Below the pieces are notes generated by a model. The model did not search any database. It was not told the origin of the DNA and saw nothing but the letters and a program-made list of their open reading frames with translations. The position numbers were made by a program, and so were the translations under genes. Below are positions 24,580 to 34,738 of a DNA stretch of 64,000 nucleotides, piece by piece. Numbering within the stretch: the first letter of the stretch is position 1; the number at the start of each line of letters is the position of its first letter. This stretch comes from Coriaria nepalensis (lineage: Eukaryota > Streptophyta > Magnoliopsida > Cucurbitales > Coriariaceae), in the NCBI GenBank assembly GCA_027186245.1, contig CP114486.1:6725501-6789500 (forward strand), given 5' to 3'.

Positions 24580-27470
24580 TTGTAAAAAGGCTTCTTATTT
24601 TGATTTTTATTAATTTTTTAAAAAATTAGAAGACAAATATATAATTACCTTTTTACTCCTCAATAAATTTTGTTAAAAAAAAAAAAAAAAGAAACTCCCC
24701 ATCTTCCTTCATTTTTGCACCATCATCATCTTCACATTCTTCTTCATCTTCTTCAACTTGTTCTTCTTCTTCAAGGTTAAACTTCAATTTTCTCATCTGT
24801 AGTCTTTTCCATCCCCAAAAATCTCATCTACTTCTTCAATTTTGAAACCAATCTTACCCAACAATGGTTCGAACAAAAAAGAAAAAAAAAAAAAACTAAA
24901 CATAAGAAGTTAAAGAAGCGGCGAAAGGAAGATTCGCTAGAGAAAGCCATGAACGATCGCATGCAATCTAAGTTGGCACTGGAAGCAATAACCGAAAGTA
25001 AATTTGTAATACTTAAAAACTAAGGGTTTTTTTGTGTGGAAAAAATTAGTATTTTGTATATATTTTGGACTAAACTATGTGTTATTGACTGAGTAGTTTG
25101 GGTTTGGATTGAAATATTTATGAAAACGATGAGAAAATATCATGTCATGAAGTCCTCGATGGTTCAAGCTATGAATCTTAGAGACTTAAAGCAATCTTAA
25201 AGACTTGAAGCTTTATGTTTTTTGATCTCGATACTCGATAAGCCTTGAATATACTAATCAAATATCGAGATGAGATATTAGATAATTTGGTCTCTAGCCT
25301 TAACGCTTGATGGCCGATGGGTTGATCAGACTAGACCCCTCAAGCATCGAGTACTGAGAACATATACCAATTCCTTAATCTCTCATCTCCATACTTGATA
25401 TGTAGGTTCATGGCCCATCGAGCATTGAGATCCCTTCAGATGGGCATCGAGTAATGGAAGTAACATATATATATATATATTTTTTAAAGTTAAATTTAGT
25501 TTTAAAGTGTTTTATATTTATGTTTAATTTTAGGGAAAAGAAGTTGTAATTAGTCATGAGCTTACGAATATCTCACATCTCTAACTTTTTTGGTATATGC
25601 AACGTGTTGGCTTATAATCCTCATTGTAGCCATAGTCTGAAGTAGATTTTCCCTTCTAAGGTTACCCATTACACTTGAGGTCCTTTCTAACCTCTTGAAC
25701 ATATATGGGCATCAACGGATATGGGATGCTACTATAAATAAAGGTCTCTATGCAAGGCCATTGACATACACTAATGGCATAAGCAATTTTGACTTTGATC
25801 TCTCTCTCAAGCGTAATTTGGATGTTCAACAGGCACAATTTGGATGCTGAGTTTCTTAAGAGAAATATTAAAGTCCAAATTACAGATGCGAGAAAGTGCA
25901 TGTCAAGGGTCTTGCAAATAAACCTTTATTGAGAACATGTGTGTCATATTGTGTTTATTTAGATACTTTAATAATTACTAATGATCTTTGGTGAGTATTC
26001 TTAACTATAGCATGGGCACATCCATTAAAGAGGTCGGAAAAGACCTCAGGTCAAGTGGTTAACTTTCGAAGGAGAAATCTACTTCAAACCATGCACGAAG
26101 TGAGGGTTGGTAGAGTCAACAAGTTATACATACCGGTAAACAGTTATAGAGAAGGTTTGTGGAAGATTCTGATTGATAGTTATAGAGCGGTTGCACAACC
26201 TATTATTGAAAAATAGTTTGAAGGGTAAATTGAGGACATCGCTAAAGCATATGTGTACGATGCTCCCGTACCTAATGTATTTGTTGGACATATATATGTT
26301 ATTAGTATAAGTAGTTTAAATAGTTTAAAGTAATTTAAATTATTTTTTATTTGTTTGTGGTAGTTGTTGATTTTATTGAAACACTATTGATATTTTTTAT
26401 ATAATTGATCATATTTAGTTATTTGCATATTATGTTCTGTTTGCTTGAAGGAATTAAGAATCTATTGCAGGTAACTTTACTTGGTAAAATGAGATATTTT
26501 AGTCGGTATAATGTTTGTTTTCGTAAATATTTGATCATTATTTCGTTATAATAACTTAATAACTTGTAATGATAAGTCTCAAACAAGTGTTTGATCATGA
26601 AAACTCAAATTATAAGTCTCTTTTGGCAAAAACAAGAAGAAAAAAAAAACAATTATAAGTTGATGCCCTTTACTCTGTGCCATAAACTCGATGCTCAATC
26701 GGTGTATGAAAGTTCCCATTAAACTCTCGAGATGATGTCACAGAGACTTCTAAAGAGCCTATCGAGCATTGAGATTAAGTCACATATACTTCTAAATCTC
26801 TAGAACCTCATCTCAATGCTCGATGAGTTCTTTAACAATCCCAATCGATGCTTCTAGGTCATAGAGACTTTCTTTGATCGTTCCTCTTAAATCTTGAGGG
26901 TTTGCTCTTTGATCTTAAACCATAAGTGTTTGATTCTTCATTTTCCCTATGTGTTTGATTATAGAACCTTTGATCTTTCTCATTTTGGTTCAAATTTTCC
27001 TTTTATTCACCATCAAAATATATCATTACGAAAAGATGATTCAGTTGTGTACAAGAGAACAAAAAGGCCAAATAAGTAATGTAAGAAAAAAGTATATATA
27101 GAATTACATAATATTGCTCGATGCTCAATGCCATTTACTGATGCTCGATGCTTGAACTATGTCCACAGATTCAGCATCAATTATCAAGCTCTGTAACTCA
27201 AATGTAGAAAAACCATTACATACCTCATATTGTTTCTTTTCTTTGCAGAACGAAATGAAAGTTGAATATAAAGATACATGATTGAAAATGAAATGAAGGA
27301 TAACTTCAAACATACCAATTTTTTTCCTAGGGCAGACAACACTTGCAAATGAATGACGATGGAGTAAAATGAATATCGAAGAATAAATTCGAAGTGACGA
27401 AAATTGGGAAATCTAATTGTAAGTGGCAAATTTAGGATTTGGCAAATTTACATTACTCAAGTAATTTTTT
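24580..27470 (+). repeat. Decayed gene-like unit, copy 2 of a pair flanking APS reductase
   Basis: Same block order as 18160-21890. An ATG at 24864 opens MVRTKKKKKK. An A-run frameshift then leads to KKLKKRRKEDSLEKAMNDRM and SKLALEAITE, ending at a donor-like CCGAAA/GTAAAT near 24999. An acceptor-like TTTAATTTTAG lies near 25533. A later block (26090-26290) can be read with two stops as NKLYIPVNSYREGLWKILID then SYRAVAQPIIEK and KAYVYDAPVPNVFVGHIYV. CTCGATG-type motifs are scattered at 25210-25450, 26690-26860 and 27115-27150. Likely a dead paralogue of an unrecognised, Lys-rich-N-terminus gene. Confidence 0.55.
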
Positions 27471-27482
27471 CTTTTAAAGGAT

Positions 27483-28906
27483 TAGGGGTGGCCAAAAGTA
27501 CGGGTGCCGGTTTTAGGTAGTTTTGGTTCTGGTTCTAAATTTCTTGGTATCTGTACCGGTATGGAACTGAAACCCTTAATTCTGATTTAGTGCGGGTGTC
27601 TTCGGGAATGGGATGGTATAAATATTCTTTTTTTTTAAATAATAAATTAAACTTTACATAACAATTAGATTAAACAATTGTGCCACAAAACAAAAATATC
27701 ATTATTTCAAAAAATCATTAAGATAATAACAAGTGAAAAACAAAAATATCTAAATTTACAATAAATCAAAGAGTTTGCTTTTGATATTTAACACAAACTA
27801 TACACCTCACCGAGCATAGTATATCTGAAAGTTAAAGATTAAAAAAATAAAAAGCAAGATTTACAATGGTGGTGGAACAAGGTATTTTATTGGAGGATAG
27901 ATCCATGGAGGTCATATCTACTGAGATCTGCTCGTTGCCGGCGGAGATAAGGTCGGATCTAGAAGCAAAATGGTAATGGAGAATGGATCTAGTTGTGAAG
28001 TCATCATCCTCTTCTTCGAATGACTGAGATTTGCTCATAGACAACAAAGAATGGTGGAGGACGACATACACAAAATATAAGTGAGCGATCAAGAACGGAG
28101 ATAGAGAACGGGGCGATGGTTGAGAACGACACTCAAAATATAGGTGAGCGATCAAGAACGAAGATAGAGAACGGGGCTATGGTTGAGAACGACATCAATG
28201 AAATTTGTATATTCGAAGCTTAGTGGGCGGAGGTGATGTTGATAGAGAAAAGAATGGTGAGAGAAAATTGAGAAAGAAGGAAAGAGTTTGAGGGAATATG
28301 AAAGAGAGACCCCTAGGTTGCTCAAGTGGTTGGGTAGAGGTGACTCCCTGAGTTTGGCCTGAGTTCAAGTCTTCTGCTCAACATTTGAGATTATATTCTA
28401 GACTTATCTGGTGATGTTGTAGGTCCAACTACTCCTCTCAGAGTTTGCAACCTATCGTCGAAAGTGCATGGATGAATTCTATAGATTTCTTAAAAAAGAA
28501 AATGAAAGAGAGGGACACGCTATGCAAGTATTAGGATGTGAGAGAAAAAAATAAAAATAAAAAATAAAAAGAAACACAAAATGTCAAGACGTGAGAAAAA
28601 AAAAAGTTAAAAATAAAGAAGGTCAGAAGTGAAAGAATAAATTATTAAGATTGGAAAGGTAGAGATTGAGAGGCGTGGAGTGAGAAATATATTTTTTTTT
28701 AAAACTATTTTTCAAACCATCGTTTTTAAGTAATCGACATGGTATTGAGATAGGAATACAAATTGGTTCCGATTTTTGAAACTAGTACCGAACTCTAGTA
28801 TCGGTCCTGGTCTCTAGACCGGTATTGGATGTTTGATTTTCTATTAAAATAAGACTGATATCGGTATCATGAATTCCGTTGGAACTAGAAAATATGACCA
28901 CCCCTA
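27483..28906. mobile_element. Non-autonomous hAT-like DNA element
   Basis: Terminal inverted repeats TAGGGGTGGCCA and TGACCACCCCTA, with matching subterminal ACCGGT/TACCGG-rich sequence at both ends. Flanks TAAAGGAT (27475-27482) and AAAAAGAT (28907-28914) agree at 6 of 8 bases, consistent with a decayed 8-bp hAT target duplication. No transposase is seen. It includes a 62-bp tandem duplication (28082 and 28144 starts) and a nested SINE. Confidence 0.7.
28309..28501 (+). mobile_element. tRNA-derived SINE
   Basis: About 193 bp, starting ACCCCTAGGTTGCTCAAGTGG. The pol III A-box-like TTGCTCAAGTGGTTGGG and B-box-like GAGTTCAAGTC are spaced as in tRNA-derived plant SINEs. The 3' end is a short A-rich tail (TTAAAAAAGAAA). 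It is flanked by an exact 11-bp direct repeat ATGAAAGAGAG (28298-28308 and 28502-28512). The intact duplication indicates a comparatively recent insertion into the hAT-like element. Confidence 0.8.
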
Positions 28907-29037
28907 AAAAAGATATTTCAAAAATAGTATCAAAAGAATATGTGAAAAGGGTGCTATTTAAAATGAACCAATTGACTTTAAATGTTCTATTAGATGCCTT
29001 GGTTATAATTTGATTAACTAAAATCATTTTCTCTTTT

Positions 29038-29144
29038 GTTATAGAACTAATTAAATTGATAGAGTTTATGAAAAATAACAATTGAAAAACATATATAATT
29101 AAATGGTAATAATAAATCGTGTTCTTAAATTACCATTCCTTCAA

Positions 29145-29175
<31 letters not shown>

Positions 29176-29285
29176 TATATATTATTATAGAACTAATTAA
29201 ATTGATAGAATTTATGAAAACAAATAATTGAAAAATGGATGTGATTTAATGGTAATAATAAATTGTGTTTCTAAATTACCATCCC
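29038..29285. repeat. ~100-bp direct repeat pair with a TA microsatellite between
   Basis: Both units start near TTATAGAACTAATTAAATTG (29038 and 29182) and run through TTTAATGGTAATAATAAAT-like sequence to AAATTACCAT. A (TA)n/T-run block (29143-29181) separates them. Non-coding. Confidence 0.75.
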
Positions 29286-29708
29286 CCCGAGTTTCAAAAT
29301 TTAAACATTCGATTGGTAATGTATTTTAAAATTCAGTTTCTTAAAAATATTTTTCGTAATAATTCCATAAAAAAAAATTTGTAGTTGAAAAAAAACACAA
29401 ATCACTTCTTGTATTAAAAAAGCTGATTTTTGTATTTTCATTGCCAATCATGCCCTAATTATTCCCACTCTATAAACAATAAGAATAATACACATTTCTA
29501 TGCATAATTACAATTCTAAGATGAACCTCGAAACCAACCCATGTATTAAAACCAAATTATATCTTCCTAGTATATAAAGAGTTGTATTTGATAGAATATT
29601 TTATAATTTAAGCTTTTTGGTCATATAATACAATATATAAGATTTAGTTAAACCTAGTATATACAAAAATTAAAAATCAATAGATTTAAAGTCAAGTGCC
29701 GATGAAAC
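29286..29708. other. AT-rich spacer
   Basis: No gene, RNA or element terminus recognised. Confidence 0.4.
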
Positions 29709-31159
29709 AGAGACCGGTTGGGGTGCCTATGTAAGCATTTGGACGATCCGATTTATACTTGCATAAACATTTGGACTATACGATTAAATCAGATGGTCCA
29801 AATGCTTTCATGTGGTTTTTGTTTAGTTTATTAATATAAATTTAATTTTTTGTATTACGTGATAATTACGTTAAATATGTATTTTATTTACGTTCATGCT
29901 CATAATCGTATTACGTTCACACTCATAATTCTTAACTTGTGCGAACATAAAAATAAATTATTTGTGAATTTTGAATTAAATCAAATTTGTATTTTTTTTA
30001 TATCACTTTAATTTTATTTTTTAATTGTTGAACGAGTTGCCTAATTTCATTAAAACATACTTAAACCGATATCATAATAAACTTAACCTTATTGCGTAAT
30101 TTGATATTATTAATATAAATTATTACATAAAACATGCCCAAACAAACATTATTAATATAAATTTGACTTTTATAAATTTGAAATTTATATATTTTTTTCT
30201 TTAATTTTATTTTTTAATTGCTGAATGAGTTACGTAATTTGATTATACCTAAAATGATTTAAATCAACATAACTTAATCAATAATTGGGTTGAACATAAA
30301 TCATCATTAATTTAAAATATGATGTAGAGTCGAAGGCCTCATCGACCTCATCGATCCATCGATGTGGCTTTCATAACTACTAGTTTAAGCCCGTAGAGTC
30401 GAAGGCCCCACCGACCTCATCAACTCTTAGATTTGAAAGCCCTATCGACCCCATCAACTTGTAGAGTCGAAGGCCACATTGATCCTATCGACCCCCAATA
30501 TAATCAAGTTACTCTACAGGTCGATGTTGTCGATAGGGCATTCGACTTATATAGTAAATTTGCAGTTATGAATATACTAGCATAATTGCTAGTTGACTCT
30601 ATGGGTCGATGGGATTGATAAGTCGATGAGGTCGATGAGTCGATGAGGTTGATGAGGCCTTCTTTATTTGTAGTGTTATATTTTTTATCAGCAACCAACA
30701 AACGAAGAATATACTTACTCATAGATTGGGTTGCTGGGTTGTTTAATATAAATTTGATTTTTAGCATTAATTGTGAATTTTGAATTAAATCAAATTTGAA
30801 TTTTTTAAATTTTATTTTTTTAATTGTTGAATGAGTTGCGTAATTTCATTAAAATATGCATAGACTGATATTGTATTAAACTTAAAATGAGATGTCTGTC
30901 TGAGATGCATAGACCGACATCTCATAAGTTCATTAAGATGTTGGTCTGTATTAACGTTTTAATAAAATTAGGCAACTCATTTAACAATTGAAAAATAAAA
31001 TTATAGTGAAATAAAAAATATAAATTTAATTTAATTCAAAATTTATAATTAATATTAAATAACGTAAAATCATGTGAAAACATTTAGACCGTCTGATTTA
31101 ATCAGATGGTCCAAATGCCTGCGCAGGCAGAAGGTGCGCAAGCACCCCAATCGATCTCT
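29709..31159. mobile_element. Long-inverted-repeat element (MULE/MITE-like, non-autonomous)
   Basis: Left end GAGACCGGTTGGGGTGCC and right end, reversed, GAGATCGATTGGGGTGC, each followed by matching arm sequence. The right inverted arm spans about 30895-31159. The left arm (29709-30120) carries an extra ~110-bp insertion. A third, direct copy of the inner arm lies at 30735-30890. The core (30320-30660) has tandem and inverted GTAGAGTCGAAGGCC...GACCTCATC units. No transposase is present. A target-site duplication was not found, so the superfamily is uncertain; long TIRs favour Mutator-like. Confidence 0.6.
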
Positions 31160-31216
31160 ATAAGACATTATAGGTCATGATTTCTTAACACAGAAACAGA
31201 AAAAGGGTGTTGCCAT

Positions 31217-31296
31217 ACATTGACCTCCCCCACCAACCTTATAGTGTTGGTCAGTTTTGGTTTGGGTCCCATGCTCTACCAATATACATAAAACTA
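31217..31296. repeat. Second copy of the ~79-bp shared segment
   Basis: Bases 31222-31261 are identical to 21952-21991, next to APS reductase. No element ends are visible here either. Confidence 0.85.
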
Positions 31297-31439
31297 GTAT
31301 TGTTACAAAGTACGTTATTGTGCTTCCAAAAGATACATTAAAAGATTTAGATTTGGCATCAAATCTTATTGCAAAGAAATTTTTAAATGGTGAAAAATCA
31401 TCCTTATTTTCGCACACCGTGAACGTAAATTAGTCATAC

Positions 31440-32424
31440 TATTATCTTTGCTATGTAAGCAAAATCACAAAAGCAATGAGTCCTCGGAGCAAATTTAGTC
31501 CTTATTTCAGCATCTTTGTCTTTTCCTATGCGTAAATTAGGCCGTCCTTATAAATCTAATGGTTAAAACAATTGTCATATCAAAATCACTTATATTAGTA
31601 TAAAATATTATACGGTTAATACGCAAGCCGATAACTTTTTCTTTTACGCAACAAGTCAAAATCACTTTCTTTTAGTTTCTAGACTGAGATCTTTTACTGA
31701 GTTTAATTTCTCTCTTTCCAAATTGAGCTACGTTTCCAGATTGAGTTCTTCATTTTCCTTGAGATTTTTTTCTTTCTTCCCAGATCGAGATCTAATATAA
31801 TATACAGACTGAGATCTCAATCTAGACCGAGATCACATGTCGGTTTAGACCAAGAACTCTGGATAGAGATCACATGTTCGACCTTTCTTCAATCGACTCC
31901 TCGATCCATTAACCTATCGACTCTCCAACCCTCCAGTTATATATTATGAGAGATGACCTTCGACTCATCGACCTTTCGACCATATACCAACATAAGATCT
32001 CGGTCTATATCACTCTACATCTCAAACCGACATGTGAGATAGCGGTATGTGCATTTAACATGTAACTCTAAGACGCCCTTTGACCCTTTGACCTATCGAA
32101 AGAACTCAAATTATGTGAGACATCAGTCTGAGATGCCCATCTACCCATCGGCCCTTTGACCACAGACATAGGAGATGTCGTTTGACACTTCAAAAGTACT
32201 CAAATTTTGTTGTCCATCGACCCTTCAACCCATTGACCCTTCCACCACAGACATGAGATCTCGGTCTAGATCTTGAGAACTTGGTTCGGATCAGAAACTT
32301 TGTTCGGATCAGGAACTCAGTCGGACCAAGAACTCGATCAGAGTAAGAACTCGACCTGTTCGATATCTGTAAACATCGTTGATAAGTCCAAGTAAGTAGT
32401 AGAGGCCACATATATGACTTGGTC
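31440..32424. other. Retrotransposon-flanking sequence with direct repeats
   Basis: No coding sequence recognised. 31700-32370 is rich in short repeats such as GAGATCTCGGTCTAGAT, TCGGATCAG and CGACCCTTTGACC, which give it a locally higher GC content. Position suggests part of the gypsy element whose RT begins at 32425. Confidence 0.4.
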
Positions 32425-33300
32425 AACACATTTCCTTATGACTTGGCAAGATTACCTCCCAATCGAGAAATTGAATTCGAAATCGAGTTCCTACTTGGAA
32501 CAACACTTGTATAAAAAACACTATGCCAAATAGCACTTGCACAATTGAGAGAATTGAAGATTCAGCTACAGGAGGTTCTAGAGAAGAAGTTCATTCGTCC
32601 TTGTTATTCACCTTGGAGAGCTCCAATGTTTTTCATGAAGAAGAAAGATGGCTGAATCAAGATGTTTATTGATCATTACGAGTTGAATAAAGGACCCATT
32701 AAAAACAAGTACCCTTTACCTAGGATCGATGTTTGTTTGATCAGTTGCAATGACCAATTATCTTTTCTAAGATCGAATTGTGATATAGGTATCATCAGCT
32801 AAAGGTGTGAGAATCAGATATTTTGAAAACAACATTTTGGACGCGTTATGGACACTATGAGTTTTTGGTAATTTCATTTGAACTTACCAATGCCACAACA
32901 ACTCTTATGGATCTGATGAATTGGGTGTTTGAAGAATATTTGGATAAGTTCATGATCGTCTTCATAGGCAACATTTTAGTTTATTCACAAACTAAGGGGG
33001 GAACATGAAACCCATTTGAGGTTGGTTTTTGGGCGGTTGAGAGAAAGAAAACTGTATGCCAAATTTGGTAAGAGCGAATTTTGGCTAGAACATGTTTTTT
33101 TTCTTCAGACATGTAGTTCATGGATGGAATTTTTGTAGATCCATTAAAAATAGAAGTAGTAAGTCAATGAAAGAAGCCAACCAATGTTACATAGGTAAGG
33201 AGTTTTCTTGGTCTGACTGGCTATTATCAAAAATTCGTTGAGGGGTTTTCTAAAATAGCCTCACCATTGACTGCTCTCGCTCGCAAAAAGGTGGTATTTA
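32425..33300 (+). pseudogene. Ty3/gypsy reverse transcriptase remnant
   Basis: Degenerate but colinear with chromovirus-type Pol. The N-terminal RT linker (REIEFEIEFLLGTT) comes first. RT follows with [54 protein letters not shown] and [13 protein letters not shown], then the RNase H junction SRGFLK near 33250. The catalytic motif reads FIGNI where active elements have FIDDI, so both aspartates are gone. Several stops and frameshifts are present. No LTR pair can be assigned. Confidence 0.8.
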
Positions 33301-34412
33301 AGATATCATCACATGAAGTTAAAGTTAAATGTTGTATGATGATGGTATATGAGATATCATCCATGAAGTTAAAGTTAAAATAATGTAAATTGATCACATG
33401 CTTAAAGTTAAAGCTATTGCTCATCACCCCTAGGCCCAGGTATGTAACAAGGCACATGCACAAAGTAGTTAAGGCATGCATGTCACACATGAAAAGAATT
33501 ACTATCGGGATACATTTGATATGCTTATAATGATAATTTTTCTATTAAGTTAATGATGAAATATGTGTTACTTATTACGACTGCCTTTACGAGTTTGAGA
33601 TATATGTGTCTATGATGTTTATACTATGTTTGTACTACAATGTAGTAGTTTAGTTATATTTATCACTTACTGAGATCTGTTGCTCATTTTAAGTTTTTCA
33701 TATTGTAGATAAACAAAAAGGTAAGGTAGTTGCTTTCGAATATAATGATCGTGAAGTTGGAGCCGGTGTGTGTTGTACATTTGGGGCCAACCTATGAATA
33801 TGATAATAAGTTTATATATATGTTTTGAGGGTACTTAGTCATAATGGTTAGTATATTTTTACTTAAGTAAATGATATAAAATTGGGGCGGAGAGGAGATA
33901 TGCAATGTTAGTTTCTTATGATAAAATACCATATTATACTTGTTTAATATAGATTTTTTCATGGTTTATGTAGTTTTTGTTAGAAAATTGATAGATCTTA
34001 ATGTGCATGATTACTCTTAAATTAACACAATGATATTATGGGTTATTGTAATAGGGTAATTCTATTAGTACTCGAGAGAGATTTTTAGATAATATATGAG
34101 TTTTTACTTTCAATATAGGTTATGAAATTCAATAGCATGATATTAAGATTCAATTCAGATTAGTTAAGTGAAATAATATGCCCTAGTGCCTAATCTCTTG
34201 ATCAATCTTTTTGCTTCTCTATTTCGATTGCTCTCTCTCTTTTAAATTTCTTTTTTAGATTTCATAATAAAATAAATCATAAATCTTGTTTTCAAATCAT
34301 TTTGGGTTAGAATAATTTCAATAGTTAATAGGTAACAATACTCATAGAAACGATAATCTTACTTTCATTATCTTACTTGAGTGATTACTACACCTGCTAT
34401 TTTTCACAAGAA
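33300..34412 (+). repeat. Probable gypsy LTR sequence leading to an Athila-type primer site
   Basis: Non-coding AT-rich sequence with gypsy-LTR-like landmarks. TTATCACTTACTGAGATCTG lies near 33660-33680. The segment ends just before a decayed Athila-type primer-binding site at 34418. A short duplicated block, CATGAAGTTAAAGTTAAA, occurs at 33310 and 33362. The left boundary is not resolved and more than one element may be present. Confidence 0.35.
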
Positions 34413-34417
34413 GTTTT

Positions 34418-34433
34418 TGGTGTTGTTGTCGGG
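34418..34433 (+). other. Decayed Athila/Tat-type primer-binding site
   Basis: Reads TGGTGTTGTTGTCGGG. The canonical plant Athila/Tat site is TGGCGCCGTTGCCGGG. All four differences are C to T, as expected from deamination of methylated cytosine. It marks the boundary between an LTR on the left and a gag leader on the right. Confidence 0.65.
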
Positions 34434-34480
34434 ATCATTTTACTTTTATTAATATTTATACTAACTAGTTCTAAGTTAAT

Positions 34481-34738
34481 TTGAATTTTTATTCTTATTA
34501 TATTTCCTTTCTAATTTTAAAAATTCTTGTTTTATGCATGAGATGGTCTCGAAGCTTGGAATTAGTACCTTTTGATCCAAAAATTCAATGTACGTATCGA
34601 CATTTGAACAAGGAAATGAAGGAAAATTCTACAAGCATTCAAGTTGTCATGAACAATCAAATTATGGAAGTAGAGGAAGATAGTGAAAGTGTATGGTCAA
34701 ACCAATCGTGTTTTGACCCGATGTGGCAAACTACTTAG
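34481..34738 (+). pseudogene. Athila-type gypsy gag, N-terminal fragment
   Basis: Contains SRSLELVPFDPKIQCTYRHL, resembling the gag start of Athila-type elements (a PFDPEIERTxRxxR-like pattern). It starts about 50-110 bp downstream of the decayed primer-binding site, as expected. The frame ends at 34738, exactly where a copia LTR begins, so the element was probably broken by that insertion. Confidence 0.55.

Noticed and set aside
27832..28155. 107-codon minus-strand open frame in the hAT-like element
   Set aside because: Two internally duplicated pieces (the 62-bp tandem repeat) give its apparent repeats; no transposase-like motif.
29143..29166. (TA)n tract as an attachment or recombination site
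   Set aside because: A simple microsatellite, like several others in the window.
33310..33380. Short direct repeats as a CRISPR or tandem gene array
   Set aside because: Two copies only of an AT-rich phrase; no regular spacing.
34481..34738. Stand-alone gene of 85 codons
   Set aside because: Position just after a decayed primer-binding site and gag-like residues make a retroelement fragment the better reading.
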